Positions 15,149-24,595 of a stretch of 40,904 nucleotides of DNA are shown piece by piece (positions within the stretch are counted from its first letter, which is position 1; every line of letters starts with the position of its first letter). The notes beneath the pieces were generated by a model. That model was not told the DNA's origin and ran no database searches. It worked only from the letters and a program-made list of their open reading frames with translations. The position numbers and the translations under genes were made by a program. The stretch comes from Prochlorococcus sp. AG-402-C22 (GTDB lineage: Bacteria; Cyanobacteriota; Cyanobacteriia; PCC-6307; Cyanobiaceae): the NCBI GenBank assembly GCA_003279535.1, contig QCHO01000009.1, positions 1 through 40,904 on the forward strand, given 5' to 3'.

Positions 15149-18058
15149 ATGACATCCAAATTTGGGTCCGATTTGTTTATAGATAGGCATCTTGGGTTAG
15201 GAGATAATGATGAGAGAATTATGCTTAAAAAGCTTGGTTTTAATAATATTGATCAATTTATAAATAAAGTTATACCTGAGGATATTCGTCTTAAAGATAA
15301 ATCTTCAGAAATATTGCCCCAAGGTTGTTCAGAAATTGAGGCTTTAAATGAATTAGAAGAGATTGCGCAGAAAAATACCAAAATGAGATCACTAATAGGC
15401 CTTGGTTATTATGACAATCACATGCCTAAAGTAATTCAAAGACATGTTCTCGAAAATCCTAGATGGTACACGTCTTATACTCCATACCAAGCAGAAATTG
15501 CTCAAGGAAGGTTAGAAGCTCTATTTAATTTTCAGACTATTGTTTGTGAACTTACAGGATTCTCTGTCGCTAATGCATCTTTGTTAGATGAGGGTACTGC
15601 TGCTGCAGAAGCTATGGCCATGAGTTTTGCCACAAGAAAAAATAAATCTTCAAAAGTGTACTTAGTTGAATCAAATGTTTTTGATCATACTTTTAATGTT
15701 CTACAAACCAGAGCAAAACCTTTGGGAATATCCTTAAAACGCTTTAGTCAAACCAACCTTCCTAATTATGATGATGTTTTTGGAATTTTGTTACAATTAC
15801 CAGGTAAAAATGGAGAATTATTTGATCCCACATTCTTAATATCCCAAGCACATAGATCAGAAATTATTGTAACGGCATCTATTGATCCACTGGCACAAGT
15901 TTTAATAAAACCAATTTCTGAATTTGGTGTTGATGTTGCAGTGGGTAGTATGCAAAGATTTGGAGTTCCAATGGGTTATGGTGGCCCCCATGCCTCATAT
16001 TTTGCATGTAGCGAAAAATATAAAAGGCTTATACCTGGAAGAATTGTTGGGCAAACCCTCTCTAGAAATGGAGAAAAGTCTTTAAGATTAGCTTTGCAAA
16101 CAAGAGAGCAACATATTAGAAGGGAGAAGGCCACTAGTAACATTTGTACTGCTCAATCTTTGTTAGCCATAATTTCTTCTTTTTATGCTATTTATCATGG
16201 CCCCTCTGGATTAACACAAATTGCTAAGAGATTAGTGGAGTTGAGGATAAATTTAGAATCATGTTTGGTTGATTTAGGTTTTGATATTCCTGATGGGATT
16301 AGATTTGATAGTGTTGACATTTATTCTGAGCACTCCCAAAAGATCCATAATGAAGCTTTAAAAAATGGTTATAACTTAAGAATTTTGCCATTGGGATCAA
16401 CTATTCAAGATTCAACCGGCTTTGGGATTTCTTTAGATGAGCTTAGTAATGAAAAAGAAATCAAAGATATTGTGACTTTCATAGCAAACGTTATAGAAAA
16501 AAAAGAGGATTTAAAGCATATAACTTTTGATAAAGGATTTCATCTTGAAAGTTTAGCTTTGAGATCCAGTGATTGGATGCAGCAAGATATATTCACAAAT
16601 TACCAAAGTGAAACTGAATTAATGAGATATATATTCCGACTTGCTGAAAAAGATTTTTCTTTGGTGGATGGAATGATGCCATTAGGAAGCTGTACCATGA
16701 AGTTAAATTCTGCAGCAGAGTTAAATCCAGTCTCTTGGGCTAATTTATCTTCCATTCATCCTTTTTCTCCACCAGATCAAACTAAGGGCTATTCAAAAAT
16801 AATATCTGACCTAGAAAAATGGATAAGTGATATTGTTGGTTTAAAGTCGGTTTCTTTTCAACCAAATGCAGGCTCTCAGGGAGAGTTTGCAGGTTTATTG
16901 GCAATAAATTCTTATTTTGAATCAAGAGGTGAACTTTCAAGAAAAAAATGTTTAATTCCTAAAAGTGCTCATGGAACAAATCCTGCCAGTGCAGTTATGG
17001 CAGGTTTTGATGTTTTAACTGTTGAATGTGATGAAGAAGGAAATATTGATTTTCAAGATTTGTCGATCAAGGTCAAGAAATTTGATAACCAAATAGGAGC
17101 CCTTATGTTGACCTACCCATCTACTCATGGAGTTTTCGAATTACAAATCAGAAATATATGTGACTTAATTCACTCTGTGGGAGGATTTGTCTATTTAGAT
17201 GGAGCAAATCTGAATGCTCAGGTTGGATTATGCAAACCCGGTAACTATGGTGTTGATGTTTGTCATTTGAATTTACATAAAACATTCTGCATTCCACATG
17301 GAGGTGGTGGTCCAGGAGTAGGTCCAGTTGCTGCATCAGAAACTTTAAGCCCATTTCTTCCTACTCATTCTTTAATGGATAATAATTCGCCTAATAGTTC
17401 TAATTACGTATCTTCTGCCAAGCATGGGAGTGCAAGTATTCTTCCAATAAGTTGGATGTACATAAAAATGGCTGGTCTTAGTGGTTTAAGGAAAGCAACT
17501 GCGCATGCAATTTTATCTGCAAATTATATTGCAAATTCTTTAAAGCATAAATTCAAGATTCTTTATAAAGGAAAAAATAATTTTGTCGCACATGAATGTA
17601 TTTTAGATTTTAGAGATTTAAAATCCAAAACTGGTTTGAGTGTAAATGATTTAGCTAAAAGATTAATAGATTATAGTTTTCATGCCCCAACTATAAGTTG
17701 GCCTGTTCCAGAGACTATAATGATAGAGCCTACTGAAAGTGAAAGTTTGGCAGAATTAGATAGATTTTGTGAGGCTATGCTATTGATTGGAGAAGAAATC
17801 AGTGAAATAGAAAATAATATCGAATTAAATAATAATAATGTAATAAGCAATTCTCCCCATACGCTGAAAGAGTTGATTGCTGATAATTGGAATTATCCTT
17901 ATTCAAAAGAAAAAGCCTCTTTTCCTTATAAAACTCCAACAACTTTTAAGTTTTGGTCTTCAGTTTCTAGGATTAATAATGCATATGGAGATCGCAATTT
18001 AATTTGTTCTTGCAATGTAAATCAAGGAGATACTTTAGAAGAAAAAAAATGTGCTTGA
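15149..18058 (+). CDS. gcvP: Glycine dehydrogenase (decarboxylating), P protein
   Basis: 969 residues, the PLP-dependent P protein that decarboxylates glycine and loads the aminomethyl group on GcvH. It is a single fused chain of two homologous halves, as in cyanobacteria and proteobacteria. The PLP lysine is Lys711 in LNLHKTFCIPHGGGGPG. Other signatures are TPYQAEIAQGRLEALFNFQT, LDEGTAAAEAMAM, GRIVG and LGSCTMKLN. The start gives MTSKFGSDLFIDRHLG, matching the family N-terminus. It follows gcvH on the same strand; gcvT and the L protein are not in the window. The 129 bases after it hold only a weak inverted repeat (TATTTAC 18075-18081 / GTAAATA 18097-18103). Confidence 0.98.
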   Translation: MTSKFGSDLFIDRHLGLGDNDERIMLKKLGFNNIDQFINKVIPEDIRLKDKSSEILPQGCSEIEALNELEEIAQKNTKMRSLIGLGYYDNHMPKVIQRHVLENPRWYTSYTPYQAEIAQGRLEALFNFQTIVCELTGFSVANASLLDEGTAAAEAMAMSFATRKNKSSKVYLVESNVFDHTFNVLQTRAKPLGISLKRFSQTNLPNYDDVFGILLQLPGKNGELFDPTFLISQAHRSEIIVTASIDPLAQVLIKPISEFGVDVAVGSMQRFGVPMGYGGPHASYFACSEKYKRLIPGRIVGQTLSRNGEKSLRLALQTREQHIRREKATSNICTAQSLLAIISSFYAIYHGPSGLTQIAKRLVELRINLESCLVDLGFDIPDGIRFDSVDIYSEHSQKIHNEALKNGYNLRILPLGSTIQDSTGFGISLDELSNEKEIKDIVTFIANVIEKKEDLKHITFDKGFHLESLALRSSDWMQQDIFTNYQSETELMRYIFRLAEKDFSLVDGMMPLGSCTMKLNSAAELNPVSWANLSSIHPFSPPDQTKGYSKIISDLEKWISDIVGLKSVSFQPNAGSQGEFAGLLAINSYFESRGELSRKKCLIPKSAHGTNPASAVMAGFDVLTVECDEEGNIDFQDLSIKVKKFDNQIGALMLTYPSTHGVFELQIRNICDLIHSVGGFVYLDGANLNAQVGLCKPGNYGVDVCHLNLHKTFCIPHGGGGPGVGPVAASETLSPFLPTHSLMDNNSPNSSNYVSSAKHGSASILPISWMYIKMAGLSGLRKATAHAILSANYIANSLKHKFKILYKGKNNFVAHECILDFRDLKSKTGLSVNDLAKRLIDYSFHAPTISWPVPETIMIEPTESESLAELDRFCEAMLLIGEEISEIENNIELNNNNVISNSPHTLKELIADNWNYPYSKEKASFPYKTPTTFKFWSSVSRINNAYGDRNLICSCNVNQGDTLEEKKCA

Positions 18059-18187
18059 AGGACTAGCTTACTTGTATTTACTTAGTTATCATCAATGTAA
18101 ATAAAAATTTAATATTTTCTTATAGAATTTTTTTAAATTTTTTTATTACAATATTCGAGCATCAAATTTTTTGGGGTATTTGAAGCT

Positions 18188-18436
18188 ATGACCAAAGATT
18201 CTAAATCTGGTAATGTTAAGCATTTGCCAATTAAAAACGTCGACTTACCAAATTTTGTCAATAATTTTTCAGAAGATAACGTAAATATTTTTTCCATTGA
18301 GGGAACTAATGTTATAAGAGTTCCTTTTGGTAAAAAATTCTCAAAGAAAAAAAGGCCTGAAAAGAATCAAAATATAGCTACTCTAATCCTTCCTTTAAGT
18401 TCGTATAGCAATCCTACCCCTCCACACGTAGCATAA
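18188..18436 (+). CDS. Small hypothetical protein (82 residues)
   Basis: 82 residues with no recognisable family. It is polar and probably partly disordered, with a short strand-like segment (VNIFSIEGTNVIRVPFG, about 32-48), a run of lysines (KKFSKKKRPEKN) and a C-terminus ending NPTPPHVA. There is no signal peptide or membrane segment. It starts at an ATG 129 bases after gcvP, in very AT-rich DNA, and ends 12 bases before the convergent sqdX stop. A palindrome that could terminate both genes spans the junction. It is likely a lineage-restricted picocyanobacterial protein; the coding call is moderately sure, the role unknown. Confidence 0.65.
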   Translation: MTKDSKSGNVKHLPIKNVDLPNFVNNFSEDNVNIFSIEGTNVIRVPFGKKFSKKKRPEKNQNIATLILPLSSYSNPTPPHVA

Positions 18437-18437
18437 T

Positions 18438-18457
18438 TTAGATTAATTTTAATCTAT
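18438..18457. terminator. Palindrome at the convergent orphan/sqdX junction, possible bidirectional terminator
   Basis: TAGATTAA (18439-18446) and TTAATCTA (18449-18456) are perfect inverted arms separated by two T. The palindrome covers the sqdX stop codon (18449-18451) and follows the stop of the 82-residue orphan by two bases. T-rich sequence follows on the plus strand. The stem is AT-rich, so it is a weak terminator at best. Confidence 0.4.
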
Positions 18458-19582
18458 TTCTTTGAGAGTATCTGAATAATAATTTTTCAGTTGTAACGTT
18501 GCTTGATTCCAATCCCATTTTTCTGCTTCGTTTCGTGCCTCTTTCCTCATAACTTCTCTTTTATCTTCATTCTCTAGAATTTTTTTTGTCGCTTCAATCA
18601 AACTTTTTTCCCCATTATCTTTTTCATCAGGATCATATAAACAACCATTAATCCCGTCATTAATTATGTCTGGTATCCCTCCCTTGTTTGCGCCGATAAC
18701 GGGACATCCTGCCGCCATTGCTTCCAGTAAAACTAACCCAAGTGTTTCTGTACTAGAGGGAAATAAGAATATATCTCCAGAGGCATAGGCGCTAGCAAGT
18801 TGATCGCCAGATAAATATCCTATGAAATTAGTCTTAGTATTTTCGAAGATTTTTTCAAGCTGGTTTCTATATGGTCCGTCACCTACAAGTGCTAGACAAG
18901 CATTAGGGATACTTTCTAAGACTGGTTTAATTCTCTCAATTTGTTTTTCTGCTGATAATCTTCCTACATAAATCAATAGGTAATTAGCATCTTTATATTT
19001 CCCAAATAATTTTTCTCTCATTTTTTCACTTCTCAAATCTGGTCGGAAACTTTTAGTATCTACTCCTCTTTGCCATAGAGCAGTCCTTTGAATACCTTTA
19101 TCTTTTAACTCATTTACCATAGCGTTGGAAGTACATAAATTTAACAAAGCTTGATTATGAGCTGCTTTAAGTAATTCCCACAAAAGTGGCTCTAACATAC
19201 CCATACCGTAATGTTCTAGATATTTTGGAAGATGAGTATGGTAGCTAGCAATTAAAGGAATATTATTAGTTTTCGCCAACCATATGCCACCTAAGCCAAG
19301 TACAGCTGGATTAACAACATGTATCAAATCTGGGTTAAATTTTTCTAATTTATCTGAAACTGCAGGACCTGGTAAACCGAGCTTCAACTCTGGGTATAAC
19401 GGTAATGGCATTGCAGCAACTCCAACTACAGTTGCTCCCATATATGATTCTGGACACCCCTCTGGACAAAAAATTATAACTTCATCACCATTTTTTATTA
19501 AAAATTCAATCGTTTTAGTCAGTCTTGTAACTATGCCGTCAACTTTAGGTAAAAAAGTTTCGGTAAACAATGCAATTTTCAC
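18449..19582 (-). CDS. sqdX: Sulfoquinovosyldiacylglycerol synthase (glycosyltransferase SqdX)
   Basis: 377 residues, a GT4-family transferase that moves sulfoquinovose from UDP-sulfoquinovose to diacylglycerol, the last step of the thylakoid sulfolipid SQDG. The N-terminus MKIALFTETFLPKVDGIVTR and the HVVNPAVLGLGG and SYHTHLPKYLEHYG segments are typical. The C-terminal half carries the GT4 donor site, with VGRLSAEKQI, SSTETLGLVLLEAMAAG (EX7E-like) and GGIPDII. The start is a GTG at 19582, 27 bases after sqdB, so sqdB-sqdX form an operon. SQDG can replace phosphatidylglycerol and is important in phosphate-poor oceans (established knowledge). Confidence 0.95.
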   Translation of the reverse strand: MKIALFTETFLPKVDGIVTRLTKTIEFLIKNGDEVIIFCPEGCPESYMGATVVGVAAMPLPLYPELKLGLPGPAVSDKLEKFNPDLIHVVNPAVLGLGGIWLAKTNNIPLIASYHTHLPKYLEHYGMGMLEPLLWELLKAAHNQALLNLCTSNAMVNELKDKGIQRTALWQRGVDTKSFRPDLRSEKMREKLFGKYKDANYLLIYVGRLSAEKQIERIKPVLESIPNACLALVGDGPYRNQLEKIFENTKTNFIGYLSGDQLASAYASGDIFLFPSSTETLGLVLLEAMAAGCPVIGANKGGIPDIINDGINGCLYDPDEKDNGEKSLIEATKKILENEDKREVMRKEARNEAEKWDWNQATLQLKNYYSDTLKEID

Positions 19583-19609
19583 TTTCTTAGGGTAATTATG
19601 TCAGAAATT

Positions 19610-20803
19610 TTAATTAGTCTTTATAGCCTCAGCTTGTTTTTTTGTCCAGGATGAAATACAAGGTATGCGCTTAAGATCACATCTATTGGAGTATTTTTTA
19701 GCAACTTCAACAACTTCTTCTAATAAGCCATTATCAAGAGTCGTTGGGTTTAAACCTAATTCTATAAAGCATTTATTATCAACAATTAGATCATTTTCTA
19801 CTGCTTCGTTCCTTGGATTTGGTAAATAATTGATATCAGCCCCTGTTAAAGTTGCAACTTTTTTAGCTAATTCTCCAACTTGGTGACTTTCAGTCATTTG
19901 ATTAAAGATTTTGACTCTTTCTCCAGGTTTTGGCGGATTTTCAAGAGCAAGTTGTACACATTTTACAGAGTCCTTTATATGTATAAATGCTCTTGTTTGC
20001 CCTCCTGTCCCATGAACACTTAATGGATATCCAATAGCAGCTTGCATAAGAAATCTATTTAGAACAGTTCCATAATCTCCGTCATAGTCAAATCTGTTTG
20101 TCAATCTAGGATCTTTTAAAGTTGCTTCTGTATTTGTTCCCCAAACAATACCTTGATGTAGATCAGTAATTCTTACAAGATCATTTTTGTTGTAATAAAG
20201 AAATAATAATTGATCTAAAGTTTTAGTCATATGGTAAACACTTCCTGGACTTGCAGGGTGTAATATTTCTTCTTCAAAGCGACTTCCATCCGGTTGTGGA
20301 ACTTCAACTTTTAAATAACCTTCTGGTATTGTTGCACCTCTATGTGATCCATAACCGTAGACTCCCATTGTACCTAAATGAACTACATGAATATCTAAAT
20401 TACTTTCTACGATTGCAGCAAGAAGGTTATGGGTTCCATTAACATTATTATCTACTGTATATCTTTTGGTAAAACTTGATTTCATAGAGTAAGGAGCTGC
20501 TCTTTGTTCAGCAAAATGAATCACAGAATCTGGTTTTTCTTCAATAAGTAAATTTAATAATTTTTGATATTGTTTAGAGATATCCATGTTAAGAAATCTC
20601 ATAGGCTTACCTCCAATCTCTTCCCACGCAGATAGTCTTTCAGTAATTGAAGAAATCGGAGTTAAAGATTCTACTTCAAGATCAATATCTATTTTTCTAC
20701 GACTTAAATTGTCGACAACAATTACATCATGATTTTGCTCTGCTAAATTCACCGCACAAGGCCAACCGCAAAAACCATCTCCACCTAGAACAATAATTTT
20801 CAC
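19610..20803 (-). CDS. sqdB: UDP-sulfoquinovose synthase
   Basis: 397 residues, an extended-SDR enzyme that makes UDP-sulfoquinovose from UDP-glucose and sulfite. The NAD motif appears as VLGGDGFCGWPCA (5-17). Active-site segments are GTMGVYG and YHMTK (the YxxxK pair), and WGTNTEATL and HGTGGQTRAFIHI are family signatures. The start codon is GTG at 20803, supported by CTGGAG about seven bases upstream in the minus-strand reading (20810-20815). sqdX follows after 27 bases. The 169-base gap upstream, towards thiG, must hold the promoter. Confidence 0.97.
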   Translation of the reverse strand: MKIIVLGGDGFCGWPCAVNLAEQNHDVIVVDNLSRRKIDIDLEVESLTPISSITERLSAWEEIGGKPMRFLNMDISKQYQKLLNLLIEEKPDSVIHFAEQRAAPYSMKSSFTKRYTVDNNVNGTHNLLAAIVESNLDIHVVHLGTMGVYGYGSHRGATIPEGYLKVEVPQPDGSRFEEEILHPASPGSVYHMTKTLDQLLFLYYNKNDLVRITDLHQGIVWGTNTEATLKDPRLTNRFDYDGDYGTVLNRFLMQAAIGYPLSVHGTGGQTRAFIHIKDSVKCVQLALENPPKPGERVKIFNQMTESHQVGELAKKVATLTGADINYLPNPRNEAVENDLIVDNKCFIELGLNPTTLDNGLLEEVVEVAKKYSNRCDLKRIPCISSWTKKQAEAIKTN

Positions 20804-20809
20804 TCAGAA

Positions 20810-20815
20810 CTCCAG
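20810..20815 (-). promoter_or_regulatory. Ribosome binding site of sqdB
   Basis: The minus strand reads CTGGAG, then six bases, then the GTG start of sqdB. Most genes in this window lack a clear Shine-Dalgarno, so this GGAG is notable and supports GTG at 20803 as the start. Confidence 0.6.
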
Positions 20816-20919
20816 AATTAATAGATTCATAATATATTTATTAAATTACTACAGTGTGCTTCCAATTTGCGAAAAAACATTGTAAATAGTTTCAAATCTT
20901 CTTTCTTAATACGATAAAT

Positions 20920-20939
20920 AAAATCAAATAATAGATTTT
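20920..20939 (-). terminator. Weak hairpin downstream of thiG
   Basis: In the 169-base thiG-sqdB gap, AAAATC (20920-20925) and GATTTT (20934-20939) form a 6-bp stem with an 8-base loop, about 34 bases after the thiG stop. It is followed on the minus strand by AT-rich sequence, not a clean T run. It may mark the end of the rpmI-rplT-ycf37-thiG unit. The rest of the gap shows only AT-rich DNA and the presumed sqdB promoter. Confidence 0.25.
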
Positions 20940-20972
20940 TACTCTCTTTTTAAACTTTGCTCGATTTAAGAA

Positions 20973-21767
20973 TTAGATAGGTATGTTTTTTTCAGGTGAA
21001 CTTGCTACCGCAAAGTCTTGTTTTTTAATTCTTCCTGCCAGAAAAGCCTGCCTGCCAGCTTTTACACCATAATTAATCGCTTGAGCCATTAGAGGAGGAT
21101 TTTCAGCTTGTGCTATTGCACTATTGATTAAGACCCCATCAGCTCCAAGTTCCATGGCTTGAGAAGCTTCACTTGGCACCCCAATTCCAGCATCAATTAT
21201 TACTGGCACTTTTGCATTCTCAATAATTATCCCTATATTTGATAAATTTAATAAACCTTGCCCTGAGCCAATAGGTGAGCCTAATGGCATTACAGTTGCA
21301 CAACCTACTTCTTCTAGTCTTTTTGCAAGAATAGGATCTGCATTGATATAGGGAAGTACAGCAAAACCCTTTTTTATTAAAATTTCTGCTGCTTTAAGGG
21401 TTTCTATTGGATCTGGTAGCAAATACTTTTTGTCAGGAATTACTTCTAACTTCACAAAATTATTTTCTTCTTGACCAGACAATTTTGCAAGCTCTCTTCC
21501 TAAAATTGCTATCCTGACTGCCTCATCGGAATTAACACAACCAGCTGTATTAGGAAGCATCCAGTATTTTTTCCAGTTGATCTTTTCGAGTAAATTTTCT
21601 CCGGTCTGATCATTTTTAATTCTTCTAACAGCGACGGTTATAATTTCTGTTTCAGAATTTGACAGACTTTCTACCATATCTTGATTAGATTGGTATTTGC
21701 CAGTACCCACCATTAATCTACTGGAAAATTGCTTTCCTCCAATTAGTAGAGATGAATAATTTTTCAT
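20973..21767 (-). CDS. thiG: Thiazole synthase ThiG
   Basis: 264 residues, a TIM-barrel enzyme that makes the thiazole phosphate of thiamine from deoxyxylulose phosphate, dehydroglycine and ThiS thiocarboxylate. Lys106 in FVKLEVIPD is the expected Schiff-base lysine. [49 protein letters not shown] and [14 protein letters not shown] are strong family signatures. ATG at 21767 follows the ycf37 stop by 2 bases, so the two are probably co-transcribed. The other thi genes are not in the window, and no TPP riboswitch is visible here. Confidence 0.98.
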   Translation of the reverse strand: MKNYSSLLIGGKQFSSRLMVGTGKYQSNQDMVESLSNSETEIITVAVRRIKNDQTGENLLEKINWKKYWMLPNTAGCVNSDEAVRIAILGRELAKLSGQEENNFVKLEVIPDKKYLLPDPIETLKAAEILIKKGFAVLPYINADPILAKRLEEVGCATVMPLGSPIGSGQGLLNLSNIGIIIENAKVPVIIDAGIGVPSEASQAMELGADGVLINSAIAQAENPPLMAQAINYGVKAGRQAFLAGRIKKQDFAVASSPEKNIPI

Positions 21768-21769
21768 AT

Positions 21770-22327
21770 TTAGAATCCCTTATCTTTAATACCTTTATAA
21801 GGTTTGTAATTATTTCTTTTTTCTAACTCTTTACTTTTTTTAATTGCTGTTTTGTTTTTTGGATCTATAACCAAAACCTTTTGATAAGTTGCATATGCCA
21901 AGTCGTATTCAAGTAAACGCTGTTGGGCTGATGCGAGGTTATTTAGGGCTATAGGATATTCTGGCAGCGATTTTATCGCAGAGTTGTAGTGTTTAATTGC
22001 TTTTTTAAATTCATTTTGAGCAGCATAAGAAAAGCCTAAAGCATTATTTATTATGGCTTTGGCTTCTTCAGGTTCATTTTCATAATTTTCAATTGCTTTT
22101 AAAAAAGTTTTAGTTGCTTCAGGATATAATCTTTTTTTTATCTGAATAGACCCAAATTCATATAATTCTGTAGCTTGAGTGAGAGATTCTAAACCTTTCT
22201 GCTCGAATTTTACTAAATTTAATTCTTCACTTCTTGTTTTAAGGAATTGTCTGAATACGAAAATAGAAATTATTATTAATACAATAAAAAGTATTATTAA
22301 ATAGGATTGAAAGGAAGAAATTTCCAT
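21770..22327 (-). CDS. ycf37: Ycf37-like TPR protein, photosystem I assembly
   Basis: 185 residues: one N-terminal membrane helix (about 8-28), a charged linker, then about three tetratricopeptide repeats (about 52-165). The repeats include [33 protein letters not shown] and [20 protein letters not shown]. The architecture and the YELGSI-like start of the first repeat ([16 protein letters not shown]) match cyanobacterial Ycf37, which is linked to photosystem I assembly or stability in Synechocystis. TPR proteins are easily confused, so the orthology is probable rather than certain. It lies 36 bases after rplT and 2 bases before thiG. Confidence 0.75.
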   Translation of the reverse strand: MEISSFQSYLIILFIVLIIISIFVFRQFLKTRSEELNLVKFEQKGLESLTQATELYEFGSIQIKKRLYPEATKTFLKAIENYENEPEEAKAIINNALGFSYAAQNEFKKAIKHYNSAIKSLPEYPIALNNLASAQQRLLEYDLAYATYQKVLVIDPKNKTAIKKSKELEKRNNYKPYKGIKDKGF

Positions 22328-22363
22328 TATTTATAATTTCTTTTTTAAATTATATTCTTTTTT

Positions 22364-22711
22364 CTAATTACTAACGGAAGAAACAATTTTTTCAAAACAC
22401 TTAGGATCGTTTAATGCTAATTGAGCAAGCATTTTTCTGTTAATGATAATTTCTGAATTTTTCATGCCATTTATTAACTTGCTGTAATTTGTTCCATTTA
22501 TTCTGGCAGATGCATTAATTCTAGAAATCCAAAGTCTTCTAAAATCTCTTTTTCTTCTTCTTCTATCTCTGTAAGCATTACAAAGAGCTTTCATCACTCT
22601 TTGATTTGCGGTTCTGAAAAGATTTTTGTTGCCGCCTCTGAAACCTTTTGCAAGATTTAAGATTTTGTTTCTTCTTTTTCTGGCTATGTTGCCTCTTTTT
22701 ACGCGTGCCAT
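22364..22711 (-). CDS. rplT: 50S ribosomal protein L20
   Basis: 115 residues, a large-subunit protein essential for early 50S assembly and bound to 23S rRNA domain I. The N-terminus [18 protein letters not shown] is highly basic and extended. Family signatures are [39 protein letters not shown] and [20 protein letters not shown]. It is preceded by rpmI with a 29-base gap, the usual rpmI-rplT pair. infC, often upstream of this pair in other bacteria, is absent here; the strand switches right after rpmI. Confidence 0.98.
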   Translation of the reverse strand: MARVKRGNIARKRRNKILNLAKGFRGGNKNLFRTANQRVMKALCNAYRDRRRRKRDFRRLWISRINASARINGTNYSKLINGMKNSEIIINRKMLAQLALNDPKCFEKIVSSVSN

Positions 22712-22740
22712 GAATATCTAAATAAAAATTGGTTAAAGAT

Positions 22741-22938
22741 TTATGCGTATGGAATCATTAATCTTACATTATCAGCATCTCTTTCATCAACTACAGCTTT
22801 TGTTGATAGATGTCTTTTTAATTTGGAGCTTTTATGATCAAGTAAATGATTATGGAAAGCTCTTCTTCGCATGAATTTACCCGTCGCAGTAGCTTTAAAT
22901 CTTTTAGCAGCTGATTTACGAGTTTTTAGTTTAGACAT
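22741..22938 (-). CDS. rpmI: 50S ribosomal protein L35
   Basis: 65 residues, a small basic large-subunit protein. The pattern [20 protein letters not shown], then [22 protein letters not shown], is diagnostic. It is transcribed ahead of rplT and divergently from the SpoIID-domain gene across 91 bases. In that gap a TATAAA (minus-strand reading at about 22976-22981) could serve as -10 box for this ribosomal unit. Confidence 0.98.
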
Positions 22939-23029
22939 TTAAGTCAAATGTGTTTAATTAGGATAATCTAAACCTTTATACGCATTGGTGCAAATTAAAG
23001 TTTTTAATTGATAAGGAAAGTTCTAACTT

Positions 23030-24568
23030 ATGAAACTTAAATTTACTTTTTTAAACTTATTTTTAGGCTGTATTTCTCTTTTAATTATTAACACTAAATT
23101 TACTTCTCATGTAAAAGCAGAAGAATTGCTAAAGGTTGAACTAAATGCAGAAATTAAAAAAGGAAAATTTTTAATTGGTTTAAAGCAATATCTAGGTGGG
23201 GAAAATGATAGTTTTTCTAAGAAAAAGAAAATTAATTTCATCACTGATAAAGGCTTTTTAAACTTAATATCGTCCAACGGTATTAAACATAAATCCAAAC
23301 AGATTAATATTACCTGGCTGGATATACCCATCAAAAATCCAAAAACAATTGAAAGAATTGTTTTTGGTCCTTTTGCCAGTTATGAATCAGCAAAAAAACA
23401 AGCAGAGAAACTCAAAAATAAAGGATTTGAGACGACTGTTGCTTACCCTAAAAATTGGGAAGTATGGATTCCATTCGAAGATGATCTCCCAGAGTTTGAA
23501 TTAAAAAATAAGATTTTCAGAAAAATAAAAAATTTTCAAATTACTCCTGTTCTTAGAAGTGAACATAGTGCTATGAAACTCGAAGGACCTATATATATTT
23601 ATGCTCAAGAGGAAATAAAAATAAATGGTGTCAATTTTGGCAAAAATTTTTATTTAATAAAAGATTCATATGGAACTTGGACATTAGTTCAAAAAATTGA
23701 GTTTGACGATTATTTGGCAGGCGTTTTGCCATACGAAATTGGACCGAATTCTCCTTTAGAAGCACTGAAGGCACAAGCAGTTATTGCAAGAACTTGGGGA
23801 ATTTTTAATTCTGATAGATTTAATATGGATAAATATCATTTATGTATAAGCACTCAATGTCAAGTTTATAAGCCTTCTAAAATTACAAACAAAAAAGTAC
23901 AAAAAGCTATAGAAGCAACTTCGAATTTAATTCTCACTTATGGAAATCAACCAATAAATGCTTTTTACCATGGTTCTAATGGTGGCGTATCTGCTATTGC
24001 AGGTGAGTCTTGGCAAATTCAAGATTATTCTTATTTCAATCCAATAATAGATGGTTCTAAATCATTAAATAAAATTTTTAAACTTCCCATTACAAGTGAA
24101 TCTGAGTTAAATAATTTTTTAGATTTTGATAAAGAACAGTTTTATGGGAGTAATCATTCTCTTTTTCGATGGAATAAGAAAATTTCTAGTCTTGAAATTA
24201 AAGAAAAGTTAATTAAAAACAAACTTATAAATATTAATGATGATGTTTTGGGTTTAAATTCTATTGAACGTGGTTATAGTGGCAGAGTGACAAAATTGGA
24301 AATACAAACGAACAAAGTTAATGAATCTATTGTTCTAGTTAAAGATGATATTCGAAGGGTATTAAATTTTATACCTAGCAATTTGTTTACTATTAATAAA
24401 TTAAGTGATGATTTATGGCTTTTGAGAGGAGGAGGCTTCGGTCATGGTGTAGGTTTATCTCAGTCGGGAGCAATTGAAATGGCTAAATTAGGATTCTCTT
24501 ATGAACAAATATTGAATCATTACTATCGAGATGCAAAACTAAAAAAAATTGAGAAATTGTCTCAATGA
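23030..24568 (+). CDS. SpoIID/LytB-domain exported protein
   Basis: 512 residues. An N-terminal signal peptide or anchor (about 1-30: KLKFTF, then a hydrophobic core, then SHVKA) is followed by a SPOR-like region with GPFASYESAKKQAEKLKNKG (about 108-127). The SpoIID domain then spans about 210-500, with DDYLAGVLPYEIGPNSPLEALKAQAVIARTW, YHGSNGGVSA and GGGFGHGVGLSQSGAIEMA. SpoIID proteins are lytic transglycosylases on denuded peptidoglycan in sporulating bacteria; cyanobacterial homologues presumably act in cell-wall remodelling or division. AAGGAAAG nine bases upstream is a good ribosome binding site. The GT2 gene follows after 27 bases. Confidence 0.88.
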   Translation: MKLKFTFLNLFLGCISLLIINTKFTSHVKAEELLKVELNAEIKKGKFLIGLKQYLGGENDSFSKKKKINFITDKGFLNLISSNGIKHKSKQINITWLDIPIKNPKTIERIVFGPFASYESAKKQAEKLKNKGFETTVAYPKNWEVWIPFEDDLPEFELKNKIFRKIKNFQITPVLRSEHSAMKLEGPIYIYAQEEIKINGVNFGKNFYLIKDSYGTWTLVQKIEFDDYLAGVLPYEIGPNSPLEALKAQAVIARTWGIFNSDRFNMDKYHLCISTQCQVYKPSKITNKKVQKAIEATSNLILTYGNQPINAFYHGSNGGVSAIAGESWQIQDYSYFNPIIDGSKSLNKIFKLPITSESELNNFLDFDKEQFYGSNHSLFRWNKKISSLEIKEKLIKNKLININDDVLGLNSIERGYSGRVTKLEIQTNKVNESIVLVKDDIRRVLNFIPSNLFTINKLSDDLWLLRGGGFGHGVGLSQSGAIEMAKLGFSYEQILNHYYRDAKLKKIEKLSQ

Positions 24569-24595
24569 AAGTTAAGTAATTAAAAATTTACTTTT

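Noticed and set aside
18075..18103. TATTTAC...GTAAATA after gcvP as a terminator
   Set aside because: Seven AT-rich pairs around a 15-base loop and no clean T run directly after; noted only as weak.
24574..24593. AAGTAA...TTACTT inverted repeat between the SpoIID gene and the GT2 gene as a terminator
   Set aside because: Only six AT-rich pairs, no T tract, and it abuts the GT2 start codon.
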